Part shown: in pieces, positions 1-11,000 of the stretch
Numbering within the stretch: the stretch's first letter is position 1
Layout of the letters: each line of letters opens with the position of its first letter
NCBI GenBank assembly: GCA_030247885.1
Contig: JAPDRO010000006.1
Location: 992,001-1,056,000 of the forward strand
Direction of reading: 5' to 3'
From: Taxawa tesnikishii (nom. ined.)
Lineage: Eukaryota; Ascomycota; Dothideomycetes; Dothideales
DNA: 64,000 nucleotides
Program-made: the position numbers and the translations under genes
Notes under the pieces: model-generated
Databases searched by the model: none
Told to the model about the DNA's origin: nothing
What the model saw: the letters and a program-made list of their open reading frames with translations, nothing else

Positions 1-595
1 TTGGACAACGGGTCAGGCAGCCAGGCATGGAAACGTGGATGCCTTGCGTATGCATCGCATGAGCGGAGGATGGATGGGCATCGAGGTTGGATGCGAGTAG
101 ACGTGGTGCGTGCGTATGCCCACCTACGAGATAAGATAGGGGCCCATGATGAAGCAATCGCCTCGTACGGCGGCTAATAGAACGCCAGCAGCATATGATT
201 TTTGCTATCATAGAGAGATCGGAGCAGACGCTTGTCCAGAGGCTGACGCATGCGGGCCTTCGTCAGCCCGTTCCGCCAAGACAGACCGCGTAATTCTGCT
301 TGCTGCAGACACAACAATCCCGTCCCAGAACGGCTTTCAAGGCACCGGCACGAAAAGGAAGGTAGTTGAGATGTGACAGCAATACAAGCTTGATAGATCA
401 AAACCGCTGACTAGCTTTTGGGTGGTGCAGTCCAACAAGAAACAAAAACAAAAAAAACGCCTTCCACATAATAACTCCTTGTCCGGTCGAGCAGAAGGAA
501 ACGGACATCTGCCTCTTCAACATTCAAACTCGCTAAATCGCATCGATAGAAAAGAAACAAAGCCATCGCTGAAATAGCTTCTATAGATCACTTCA
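1..595. other. Intergenic, no gene seen
   Basis: No frame with protein-like composition, no splice pattern and no RNA gene were recognised. The right part holds an A-rich stretch (about 437-460) and is the likely 3' flank of the mechanosensitive channel gene, which ends at 596. Confidence 0.5.
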
Positions 596-3500
596 TCACA
601 TTCGTCTGTCGAGTCTTCTCAACTCAAAGTCTTCAGTAGCCGTCTGTGTCGGCCTCCTATAGCCCTCGGGCGGCTCATCGAGCGCACCACTACCCAGTAC
701 AGATGGGTGTGTTGGGTGGATGTTACTTTCGCCTGTAGTGGTTCTCCAAGCAGCCGGGCTCACGAGCCCGCTTCTTGGATCGAGACGCTGTGGGCTGCTG
801 CTGTTCGGAGTGTTGTCCGCCATGGTACCGCGACGGGTTGGGAACTTCTCCTCAGGAATGTCGGCCATGCCAGACTCCATCATATGTGCATCCGAATCAA
901 CGGTTCCAGCACGGTGGCGGCCGAAGAAGCGATTGCGGTGAATGCTCTGGTGAGAGCGAGATTGCGTAGTGTCAGTGGAGCGGCGAGCGAGGCGACCAGG
1001 CCCGAAGTTGTCCTCACGGGACGTCGATTGTGCGATCTCATTCGATTTGCGCGATGCCCGATCACGGGAGCCACGGTCCTCGGATTGCCGCACACGGCCG
1101 TCAGGTGAAGGGGAGATCACATCGATCGGGAGGCGTGGACGGTTTTCTTCGAAGACATCACCAGCCATATCGCCGGAAGCGATACCCCTCATGCCAAGGG
1201 AGAAATCTACGCGTCTGTTCATTTGAGAGAGCGATTCCTTGCGCTGACGGGCAACTGATCCAACACGCAGAATCGAGGCGTTGCGACCGACATCGCTGCC
1301 CACTCGCGGAGAGCTTTCCACATCTCCTTGGGGTGCGACGAAAGGTGGATCACGGGGCTCATCTGACTGCTTTTGCCAGCCCATCGGGTTGTCAGGGTGA
1401 CCACCATGACCCATACCTGGAGTGGCCATGTGTGGAATCTGCTGCAAGTAGACGGGGAAGGATTCCTTCTGGCCAGGGAAGCGCATGCGAGGGCCTTCGA
1501 TGCCGAGCTCCTGCATCGAAACCATCATGGCGCAGATGAACTTGTTCCGGCGCGCGAGGCGGAGACCTTCGTTTTGCCAGTTGGACTTGTAGAAAAAGAC
1601 GACGTTGAGACTGAGGGAGTGCACTTCCACGACATCGCGCAGTTCGGTGAGGATGTTCGCCTGATATTCACGCTTCTCTTGCCTGACGAATTCTAGCAGC
1701 TTCGTGCGAAGACCATCGATCTGTTCAAGTGTGGTTCCAAACTTGATGGTAATGTTAACGGCTTCTGCCAGACCACCGGAACGACGCTGGTTAAGTATGA
1801 AGAGAGTATTGAGATAACTGTTGGGCGCCTGGACGACGTGGCCCTGCATCTTCTTGAACTCGGTATACAGGAGGGAGATCTGCTTGACAAAGTAGTCGTC
1901 ACCAAGGCCAGCATCTCCGGCGTTACCGTAGATAGTGACACGGTCTCCCACGTCGAAGGGGTGCTTGACGAAAACGAAAATGCACGATTGCAGGAACTCC
2001 TGCGCGGTAGCCGAGAAAAGCCAAGAGAGAGCGAGGACTGTCGAACCGGCCGAGGTGAGGACACCAGCCGCAGATGTCGAGATCAAAGAGATGAAGACCA
2101 GAATGGTAATGAGGGCAACGATGAACATGAAAACGTCATCAAGTTTTCCAACAACAGAGTCGAGATCTTTCAGAGATGCAGTGATCGATTTACGCTCCCG
2201 TCCGATCTCCACACAGACTGCCTCTAGCTCTTCCATGGAGATATCGCCATTCATATCCTTGTCGAACATGGAGAACGCAGCATCGGCTTCTTCGTCATTT
2301 TCGAAGGCGTTTCTCAGGTCATCCGAGTGAACCGTCTCAGTCTCTTCTCTAGCAAAGGTACGGTAAAGACGGCGAGCCAGGACTTGACTGCCACTGGTAG
2401 TGCCGAGAAGGGCGAGAATGACCTGGTGCGGATGAGTGCTCTTCGTGACCTTGCGACCAGTGAAGTCTCCTGCGATCTTGCCTGCAACATCACCAAATCT
2501 GTTGATGACTTCTTTTGTCTGCTTTTGTGCTTCCTGCAGATATGCTCCTGGCGTCCGGGCTCCAGATCCAGGTCCAGCGGAAGGGTTCTCGAATTCAGAG
2601 TCCTCCATGGCGATCTTCTCTTTCGAGAAGGTGTACAGCTTGGTCAAGCTGCCGATCTGGAACTTGTTGATCTCAATGCGGTCTGCGTATGTACGCAGAT
2701 GGAAACTGATGGCAATAAGTTGGATGATGATCTTCTCGGCAAAGTTCAGGATTGCTCCAACGAAGAACGAAACCAGGACCTTGTTCATTGTCTTCATCCA
2801 ATTCCTGGTGCCGGTACTGCCGTCAGCCTGATGATGCGTCATGGTTGGTAGGAAGGAGACCTCGATGCCAAGCCACCAGAAGAACAGCGTCGCTGGTAAC
2901 TCAAGCTGCTTTCCCATGTCGCGCCATTTTTTGCTGTTGTTAGTGAAGAGACTGGAAACAAGACCGATAGGCCAAGGAAGACATTTGGCCAGAAGCTGTG
3001 TCGCATTAGCTAGGGTCTCAAACGTGTGTGAAGAAGGACTTACTCTGCCAGCCCACAAGGTAAGCCAAACGATTTCGAGCCAGATCATGAACCAAACGAG
3101 CTCTACGCCTCCAACAGTCGCTGATGTTGCAGGGCTCACCAAGGCTCCAATTAGCAGAGGTATGAGGAGGATCAACACCACGGGCGTAATGTATGTGATA
3201 TAACGGACGATGAAGCTGGACTGGTGTATCCTCTTGACCATCTTGGAAAAGTTGCCGACTGGATGCTCCGGAGGCTTGTAGACAGCAGTCTTCTCGTGTA
3301 TGGGGTTGGTAGCCACGTCGAACTCGTCAACATCATCATCCCTCCGCGATCTTGACCGATGTACCGACCGTCCACCGTCCGTATGCGTGTCGTTGGCCGC
3401 AGAGACCTGCCTCTCCACCTTCAGCATCTGCAGGTCATCGTCTAATCGGTGAGCCTCCTCGCGAGTTTGTGAAGGGGATGCTACGCCTCTCATACTGTCC

Positions 3501-3747
3501 AAGGGCTCGAAGTGTGCCGTTTCCACAGTGAGATGGCTGCCCTGCCGGTGCCGTCGTGGTGGCTGCTTTTCGTTATCGTGCTCGTCTTTTGTCGATGCGT
3601 TGTCGCCAATTATGGTTCCCTCCTCGTCCGATGACCGCTCATGGTGATTGTTGTTGCTGCTGCTGTTACTATTGTTGTTCCCCCCAATGTTGGTACTGTC
3701 GGTTGCGAGTAGGCGGGCTCGTCCCGTTCGTCAACAGGTGTAGTCAT
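596..3747 (-). CDS. MscS-family mechanosensitive ion channel with EF-hand
   Basis: Predicted fungal MscS-like channel of the Msy1/Msy2 type, a membrane protein of the ER or cell surface that relieves osmotic stress and Ca2+ load. The protein is about 1,030 residues. It has a low-complexity Asn/Ser-rich N-terminus, several hydrophobic segments (motif [19 protein letters not shown] is typical of the fungal family), an EF-hand loop ([12 protein letters not shown]), then a TM helix and the MscS pore/beta domain ([11 protein letters not shown]), and a disordered Arg/Ser-rich tail. An in-frame 48-bp intron at 2996-3043 (GTAAGT...CACAG with GCTAATG) restores the family sequence WAGR-LLAKCLP. The start is uncertain. 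A good ATG at 3747 lies in another frame from the body; the two frames meet at the C6 run 3680-3685. The first in-frame ATG otherwise is at 3493. Family assignment is secure; the N-terminus is not. Confidence 0.88.
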
Positions 3748-5202
3748 GGTGGTAATGGTAGCGGCACTACAGTCCTGCTGTACGTGCGCGGAGGTGGTAT
3801 GTATATGTCGCGTGGACAAACTGCGGAAGCAGGAAAGCCGTGAAAATCGGCTCAAAGGTAGGAAACGTAAGGTTACGTTCCTAGAATGACGTCTCGGCGA
3901 TATTAGAGTTAGGGTGCCCGAGGGAGGTGGAACGCTACAAACAGCTCAATACCGCAACGGGTAACAGCTTCGTAGAGGTCCTATACACGCGCAGTGAGTG
4001 GTAACAACAGAAAAGATGTTCACGATAAGCAAGGTATTGCTGCTGTACAAATGATGGAGGACAGCAATAGGGAGGCGGCCAATGGCGGTAGAGAGAAGAA
4101 TAGCCCGGCCAGGAACAGGAAAGGATGGGTTAAAAATGCAGAACGCTGTCTTCATTGCCAGGGACCTTACGCGGAGGCTCCACCACCATGTATGCCCCAG
4201 CGAGCCACCAGAGCAGCCTGTTGCGAATCAGCGCACTGTGGTTGAGGTTATCATGCAGTGTCCACCGTGCAACGACTTGTGATAAGCCAGTACAGAAAGC
4301 ATTGAGCGTGCCAAGTGGTGCAGATGTTTTCGCGGATGTCGCTGATCCGATACGAGCTTCTTTTCGCCTGAGTCGGTCCTTTACGGACGTCATTGTTCCA
4401 CGCCAAGAACGCGCACTGGTGGAGACTTACGACGACCCTTTGAGATCGCGCTCCTAAAAATACAAGTAGGCGCGTCCCCCGCTCTACAGGGCTATCTACA
4501 GGGTCACGACCGTGGCGAGGTGCGAAGCAATGCAACAACAGACTCTTGCCTGTTCCCCTGCGATGTCTGTCTCTCTTCGCTCATGCAATGCCACTCTTAT
4601 CTGCAAGCCTCTTCCTTGGCTCACATGTGAGCCCGACAAAGCTGCGAGCCGGTTTCACGTTGGGGATCAAAGGCGCCTGCCGAGCGCCACAAACGCCGAC
4701 GCTTATGTACCGAAGTACCGATTGTTTTAGCGGCAGTTTCTGAATCGCTGGTGCCACCGATCCATTCCCCTGCATGCAGATACGATAAGTGCTGCTAGGG
4801 TCCATTTCACTCATCCCTTGCTCGACGTGGGGAATAATCGAGGGGATGCTGCATGCTGAGAAAGTCTCCACTTGCACTTGCACTTCGTCCTCGCCAACGC
4901 CCAAAGCGAGATGGCCATGACTTATGCGACCGTTGTCACTTCCACAAAGACCTGGCAGGACAAACAACCGTGCCTCAATCGAAACGCACACTACGTCGGG
5001 GCGCTGCGGTGTAAGTGCTCACCAACCGATATTGCACGCTGTACGTGTACGTATGCAGATGTGTGGTAGTATTGCTCTAGCTCTAGTCGACTAACCAGTC
5101 AGTAACGCCGGTCCGTACGTTGACGGTGTTGCTAGAAATCACTACACGCCATGGCTGCTATTACACCTGCACACGCTTTCTCCCATCCAGAAGCAACACA
5201 AA
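3748..5202. other. Intergenic, 1.45 kb
   Basis: No conserved protein or splice pattern was found on either strand. It holds the 5' flank of the channel gene and the 3' flank of the minus-strand gene ending at 5203. Scattered short open frames have no recognisable composition. Confidence 0.5.
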
Positions 5203-8200
5203 TCACCAGAAACCTCCCTGCTCCTCGATTCTATTCCTCTTCGCCTCTCTCAGGGCTTGCCTGACTTCATCGATAATCTCCTTACTGATTGGCCCCTCAT
5301 TATAAAAGCCAACATTGTCGATTCTGGTTACAACGCGGCCAGCCATTTTCTGCAGCGCCTCAAGAGTTCCATCCGCAAGCACCTGCTCTGGCGTCCAGCT
5401 CGCTTCATCACCCAGCTCCAAGGTACGGTTCTCCTCAAAAGCCTCTATGGGCTGCGTAATGACACTCGCTTCGTACCATAGACGCTGGAGCTTGATCATG
5501 TCAGCGGGCGTTTTAGCTGCCGCCTGCTCGAGCCCTGCGATCTTGGTGCTCACTCCCTTCTGCAGGTCTTGTACCTGCGTGAGCTCAAGGAGGAGTTTTG
5601 CATGCATCGTACACTGGTATTGAAACCGACGTTTCACGAACACTTGCTCGACGTGGAAACCCTTCAAGGTACTACGCCACTGTAGAACAGGGTATTGGCC
5701 TCCACTGTCGGCGGTACCACGGATCTCAGCGGACAAGGTGTCAAGAATTTCCTTCAAGCCGTCGTTATCCGAAAAGAAGCCAGCCATCCCGTTCATGGTC
5801 TCTGGCAGGGCTTTGTTTCTGGGCAGCAATTTCGAGAAGGCATCATGCTTGGCCATGCTCTTGGAAGCACCTCTAGATTCTTGGTCTTTGCCTGTTGGGA
5901 AGATGTTCTTCTCGCTGTGAGTTCCAGTGACCGTGATGCGGGCGTCCCAGGACCGCTTGGGATAATGCATGTAGATCTCTCCGATGGTTTCATCTGCGAA
6001 CCGCGCAACAACATCCCTGTTTGCATCGATGGTAACACTCATTTTGCGCTTTTCTGCGTCGTATCCAACGAGCTCATAGTAAACGACGGCCTGAGCAGGA
6101 ACCACATTGAACATGCGTTGTCCGTTGGCATCAAGGAGATTGTGGATAAAGTCCATATCGGAGTACGTCGTGGTCAGTCTCGGAATGAAGTGGACGAGAG
6201 CACTCCGAGCCGTTTCTTGTTCCTTGAGTTGGCTTACAAAGTCATCCGTGTCCATTGCACCCCTGCCGATCTTGAACCCATGTAGCAGGATCTGTCCGAA
6301 CTGAACCTCCATTCTGAGATCGCCTTTGAAGGCTCGACCATGTTCCAAAGCAAGCGCCAAGTCTTTCGAAGAAGGTTTTCTAGATTGACCAGCGGTGTTT
6401 GTCTCCTGATTGCTGTTGCGATTGTTACCAGCCTGTTTATCGGATTCGGAAGTAGGTTCCTTGACGGCCTGCTGACGCTCGTTGAACATCGATGACTGTT
6501 GGTTACGCTGAGGCACAACCGGCGTCTCTGGCATGGGAAGCTGGACACCGTCCTTGGATATATCCTTCGGCTTCTTCTTAAGCTTGGACGGCTTGGTCTG
6601 CCGCATTGTCCTTCTCAGTAGCCTGGTATCGTGGACTTCCGGGTTCTCTAGTCTGTCAACGATACCTTCGTGCTCTTCATCCTCTTCAATCTCCACGGAT
6701 TCCTGTCCCAGACTGGGACGTGTTGGAACATCAGTAGAAGGACCAGCTTGCGGCTGCAACGATACGTGGACGGTATCGTCCCCAAAGGACATCAAATCAT
6801 CCGCATGAATATTCAGATGGGTGAGCTGCAGAGATGCCGGAGAGCTAATCGCAGGTTGTGATGGAATTTGTACAGCATCCGCGATGGAGAGTAGATCGCC
6901 TTCAGTCGTTGCCTTACGCGACGAGTCCACTCTAACGACATTAGAGGCCCAACGTTCCTTGTTCCATGGCGTCTGCTCGTAGAATTCGATTCTGCGCTTC
7001 CTGGGCTGTCGAGTCTGCTGTGTTGAAGCTCTGCTGACGGATTGCTCACCTGCGGGTGGCGGGATCAAGGATTTCATGCCCATCGTGCCAGCCTCTTCGT
7101 CCAGATCTATCAGGCTTGTGTTGTTTCGCCGACAAAACAACTCTCCTGACAATGTGTTGATATCTCCCCAGATTTCATCAGGCATTAGCGGATACGCGTG
7201 GTTAGGAAATAGGGCATTATCCGTATCTTTCACCCACTGCGTGATGTCTTTACTCGCAGCTGTGGGGAGGCTGGTCTGCCGAGCTTGACTACCCGGTATC
7301 TGAGGACGCTTGTTTCTCAAGGACGGAAAGGTAAGGGAGACCGATGGGCTGGAAGTGATGTCCTTCGGTCCCAAGGATGAGCGAGTACTTTTCACGGAAG
7401 TACACATCCCAGTCGTTGCGTCCCTTTGTACCAGGCGACAAACACGTATTCGACAAAGCCATCTTGGTATGTCTTCCGCTTGCAATGGCACAAGGGCTTG
7501 CTGGATTTCTGCTCTCGGCATTTCCAATAATTCCAGCACACGAAATTCTCTGTTGGGTGTTTTCTCCGTATCTACTAGGTGACCTTTGACAATTGAATAT
7601 TGCTGTGTTCGGTGTTAGTTCACAAACCCTCGCCATGAATGGGGATACGGACCGAATGACGCTCGATGGCTGCGAGCTTGCGAAAGACCGCATCTCTAAC
7701 GTCGTCCTCGCAATCTGCAAGTCTGACGCAGAATGCGATATGATCCGCCGACAGAGTACATCCTGTCAAGCGGGAAAGCTCTTGGAGTGTCGTGTCTGGA
7801 ATGATCTGTTGAATGTTGGTGCTCTTTTGTTGCGGAGTCCATGTGAGCGTATCATCCTTCTCTTCACCACCCAAGACTGTGTCGGCCTGCACCTCCGGCA
7901 CCTCGTCATCAAAGAAAAAGGCATCAAGGTCTATCGCATCTTGGGTCTTGGCTCCATCACTTCCGCTGGATAGCATGTGTTCAAAGGCTGGGAGGTTCTG
8001 TATGGTACACGTCAGCCCACAACCTAGAGAAGACCTCACAGGAACCCTTACATCGCTATCGCGATTCGCAACCCCCTCCGCAATACATTCGTCCACAATA
8101 GCACGTAGTGCTAGAAAGGAAGCATCACCTTCACTCGGGGACACTCGATCTCGAACAGCTGCTACACATCAGTCTTCCAATGCTTTGCGGGCAAAACTGC

Positions 8201-8414
8201 AATACGCTCACGTCGTTCTCGACCAAGTAGCGGCACCGCACTGTGTTGTCTTGTATTTGGGTACTGCTGCAAGTCAGATTTGGCGGCATTGGTATTGTGA
8301 GGTTACGGAGGAACCTACTCGAAACGCGAGATGACATCCTTGCTCCCACGTCCGAAAAAGCGATAGGTCGTACCGTAATAGTGTCTGCTCAGATCCATAC
8401 CTCAAGATGGTCAT
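5203..8414 (-). CDS. Large KH-like fungal protein of uncertain family
   Basis: Not confidently recognised. About 940 residues over several exons. The main exon (5203-7583) ends in EEQGGFW; a 44-bp intron at 7584-7627 with branch site ACTAACA joins it to the upstream exon in frame. The exon 7628-7997 carries a KH-like stretch (LQELSRLTGCTLSADH...VRDAVFRKLAAIER). Further introns are likely at 7998-8051 (54 bp) and upstream, with a candidate ATG at 8414. The C-terminal third (about 6300-5260) is a globular beta-rich region followed by a helical end. It resembles fungal KH proteins annotated DUF7905, from memory only. Around 7464 the best reading moves to another frame (motif NDWDVYFREKYSLILG) and returns by about 7290, so one or more bases may be missing. 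RNA binding is an inference. The 5' exons are the weakest part of the model. Confidence 0.55.
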
Positions 8415-8986
8415 GACAGGGATGACTGGGTGAGTGGATGGGTTTAGAGGAGTGCCCGAGGTTTCGTGAGAGGTGAAAAGAGACGTGATGAGGTTCGGAA
8501 GTTGGGCAACAGCCAGATGGGGAAGGCGCGTGTCAAACATGCAAACAAACGTGTCTGAAGAGCAAACGTTACACGAGTATGAGATGTGAGCAAACAGAGC
8601 AATGCATGCCGATACTTTGAGATATACTCAACCAATTCATCTCCTTCAAAAGAAAGACCCTGTCCAGTAGTCCGCAGAACGCCTTTGTGCTCTCCCTCGC
8701 ACACGCCTGTCCCGTTCCATATGTAGCGAGCCTTGACAATATTGTGCAACCCGACCCCACGCCTCCCATGATCCTGACATCTACGCCGAGCTTAGCTACA
8801 TGTACTCCACTGCCAGAAGACCAACAAACGTCTTGCTGTAAAGCTCTTGAAGGCATAGTCGCACCAGAAACACGTCCAAGAAGCGCCTATGCAATTCACA
8901 GATGGATCCACGAGCCAGATCTGTTACTTATCCTGCCGTCCTGCCCAGATTCGAACGCCTATCCGCTAGAGATACGCCGCAGCCGC
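8415..8986. other. Intergenic between two minus-strand genes
   Basis: Holds the promoter of the KH-like gene and the 3' flank of the SHE3-like gene. No additional gene was recognised. Confidence 0.45.
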
Positions 8987-10249
8987 TTATTTCGGAGGCG
9001 ATGGCGGAGGTGAGGTTAACCCGTCCTCGCTGACGGCCTTCTGAACGCCCATGACCCATTTCATCTGACCCATGATCTTCTCCATGTCATCCCTCAAACT
9101 GTTGTTCCTCTCGTTGTTCGTTCTCTCACTCTGCTTGAGCTCCTCGACACCTTCCATGATTTCATCCACTTCCTGTGACTTCGTGTCGCGGAACTTCTCC
9201 CATACGACCAGCAGCTCGCTGTACAGTTTCCTGATCCGCTCCAGCTCCTGCCGCATCTGATTCGTCACCACGTCCAACTTGGCGAGCTTCTTCTTGTCCG
9301 CGTCTCGGCCCTCCAAAAGGTCTCTTATGGATTTGTTTATGGTTGCTGTTCTTTGCCGGTATTCCGCTGCAAGTTGCTTGTGTGAAATCTCAAGTATAGC
9401 TGCGTGTGTGGAAGCGTGCTTGGCCTGCTCAATGGCCGACTGGAGTTCTTGCTTGTTGTGCTCATCCCGTTCGTCGAGTCCTCGCTCTGCGTCCTGCGCT
9501 CTCCGCTCAAACATCTCCCTCTTCTTCCTCTCAACCTCCAGCTCCGCTTTCAGGTCTTCAATTTTCCTGTCTCGCCGCTTGATGATGCTATCATCCATGG
9601 CCTTGATATTGGAAAGTCGAGAGTTTTCTGCTTGCAGACTGTCGATCTTAGGCTTCTGTGTTTGTGCTGCCCGCTGTAGTTCTTCCCTTTTCGCGATCTC
9701 GGCCTTCATCTCGCGCCGTAAGCGGTCATTCTCAGCCATGAGACGTTCGATAACGCGCCCGGACTTCCCCAATGCTGTGCTCCCTAACCCTGTGCCTCCT
9801 ATCCATGGTGAATTCTCACCCAAGGAGGTCGTCATCGAAGGTGTGTCGTCCGTCGGTACTAGTTTTGGCGCATTGAGCGGCGTCACCACGCTGGGCGAGG
9901 GTTCGTCTGGCTCTAGCTCGTATACTTCTTGGCGCTCCGGTGCTTCTTCTCTAACGAGTCTGATGGAGGACGGCGAACTTCCCGGGGTGTCCCAAAAGGC
10001 GAGAACCCGGTCATTGTCAGTTTCGGAAGAGGTGAGAGTTGCAGCTGGGGCCGATCTGAGGAATGCACAATGGCTTGTCAGCTTTCACACCGAAAAGGAA
10101 GTCAACAATTGTACGACAAGCGATGCAAGGGCGAGCACAACGAGGTTTCACAGAGAAGCTGCGACCAGAGAGCGCTCACCGCTGCTTTCACTAGTTCTCC
10201 TCACACTCTCCGGCTGGTGACTGCCTTGTTTAGATCTCATTCTGGTCAT
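8987..10249 (-). CDS. SHE3-like coiled-coil protein
   Basis: Resembles the ascomycete SHE3 family ('SWI5-dependent HO expression protein 3'), in yeast the adaptor linking She2-bound mRNA to the type V myosin Myo4. Two exons: 10180-10249 (ATG at 10249) and 8987-10044, joined in phase by a 135-bp intron 10045-10179 (GTGAGC...CCCCAG); total 375 residues. After a disordered acidic N-terminus (about 115 residues) comes the signature SGRVIERLMAENDRLRREM. An almost unbroken heptad coiled coil runs to near the C-terminus, which ends in a short Pro-rich tail (SPPPSPPK). Filamentous fungi lack a clear She2, so the role here is probably a general transport or polarity adaptor (inference). An open frame on the opposite strand over this gene is a codon-bias shadow. 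Confidence 0.72.
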
Positions 10250-11000
10250 TCGTCCAAGCAACGATGCTTTCCTTGATAATACAGGGCGCGGGAAGTATTC
10301 CTCTGAGGGAACAGCAGAGTCAGCCATAAGTCAACAGCTACATGGATGTGTGTATCTTAACAGAGTTGCATTAAGGATCCCGTTGCGTTGCGCCGGCGAC
10401 GCGGGAGATGAGCTGCAGGGAACAACGTTGTGGAAGCCGGCCTGACCGGGCCGCTGATAGCGTTGTTCCTAGATCAGGCACAAAGTACAGTTACAGAACT
10501 CGAAAGCGAACCGTCGCGAGTGCAGATATGTGGTCTGCAGGCATTTTCACACGTGGTTGTCACGAGCTTCGCGAGAAGGGAGCACATGTCCCAACATGGT
10601 CGGCTGTATGTTCGCTTCACGGACAGCTTGTCTGCAAAGCCGCGCGCTTAGCTTGGCTAAGATTCACATGCTACATAATTAACCTCTTAAACTTGGCATT
10701 CTCCCACTGTCGTCGTTCCCTTGACCGAACGGAAGCAAAGATCCTCCATGTGCATCCTCTCCACCTCCTAACGCTCGGCTGCTATAGCCTTTCCGCCTCC
10801 TGTGAAGCGGTCATGTAGAGATAACCAGCAGGTTGAGCGAAGCTGGAAGTCATGATGACTACAAGGTGGCTCGGGCAAAGCGGGTGCACAAGGCCAGGGC
10901 AGAGCAGGCTGTTTGTTTCAGCACTTTGACGTACCTTGGAATTTGTGAGGGTTTCTTGATCTGTGATCCGTGTGGGGGCTGTCTAGCTCTTTGTTGGTGC
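10250..11000. other. Intergenic, 750 bp
   Basis: Promoter of the SHE3-like gene and 3' flank of PTA1, both on the minus strand. No additional gene was recognised. The PTA1 frame stops at 11001; open frames continuing below it are not in the PTA1 frame. Confidence 0.5.

Noticed and set aside
9279-10220. 313-residue open frame on the plus strand
   Set aside because: Antisense shadow of the SHE3-like coiled coil; Ser/Cys/Leu-rich translation with no family resemblance.
10859-11000. Open frame continuing past the PTA1 end
   Set aside because: It is in another frame; the PTA1 frame stops at 11001 right after the conserved KWRP end.
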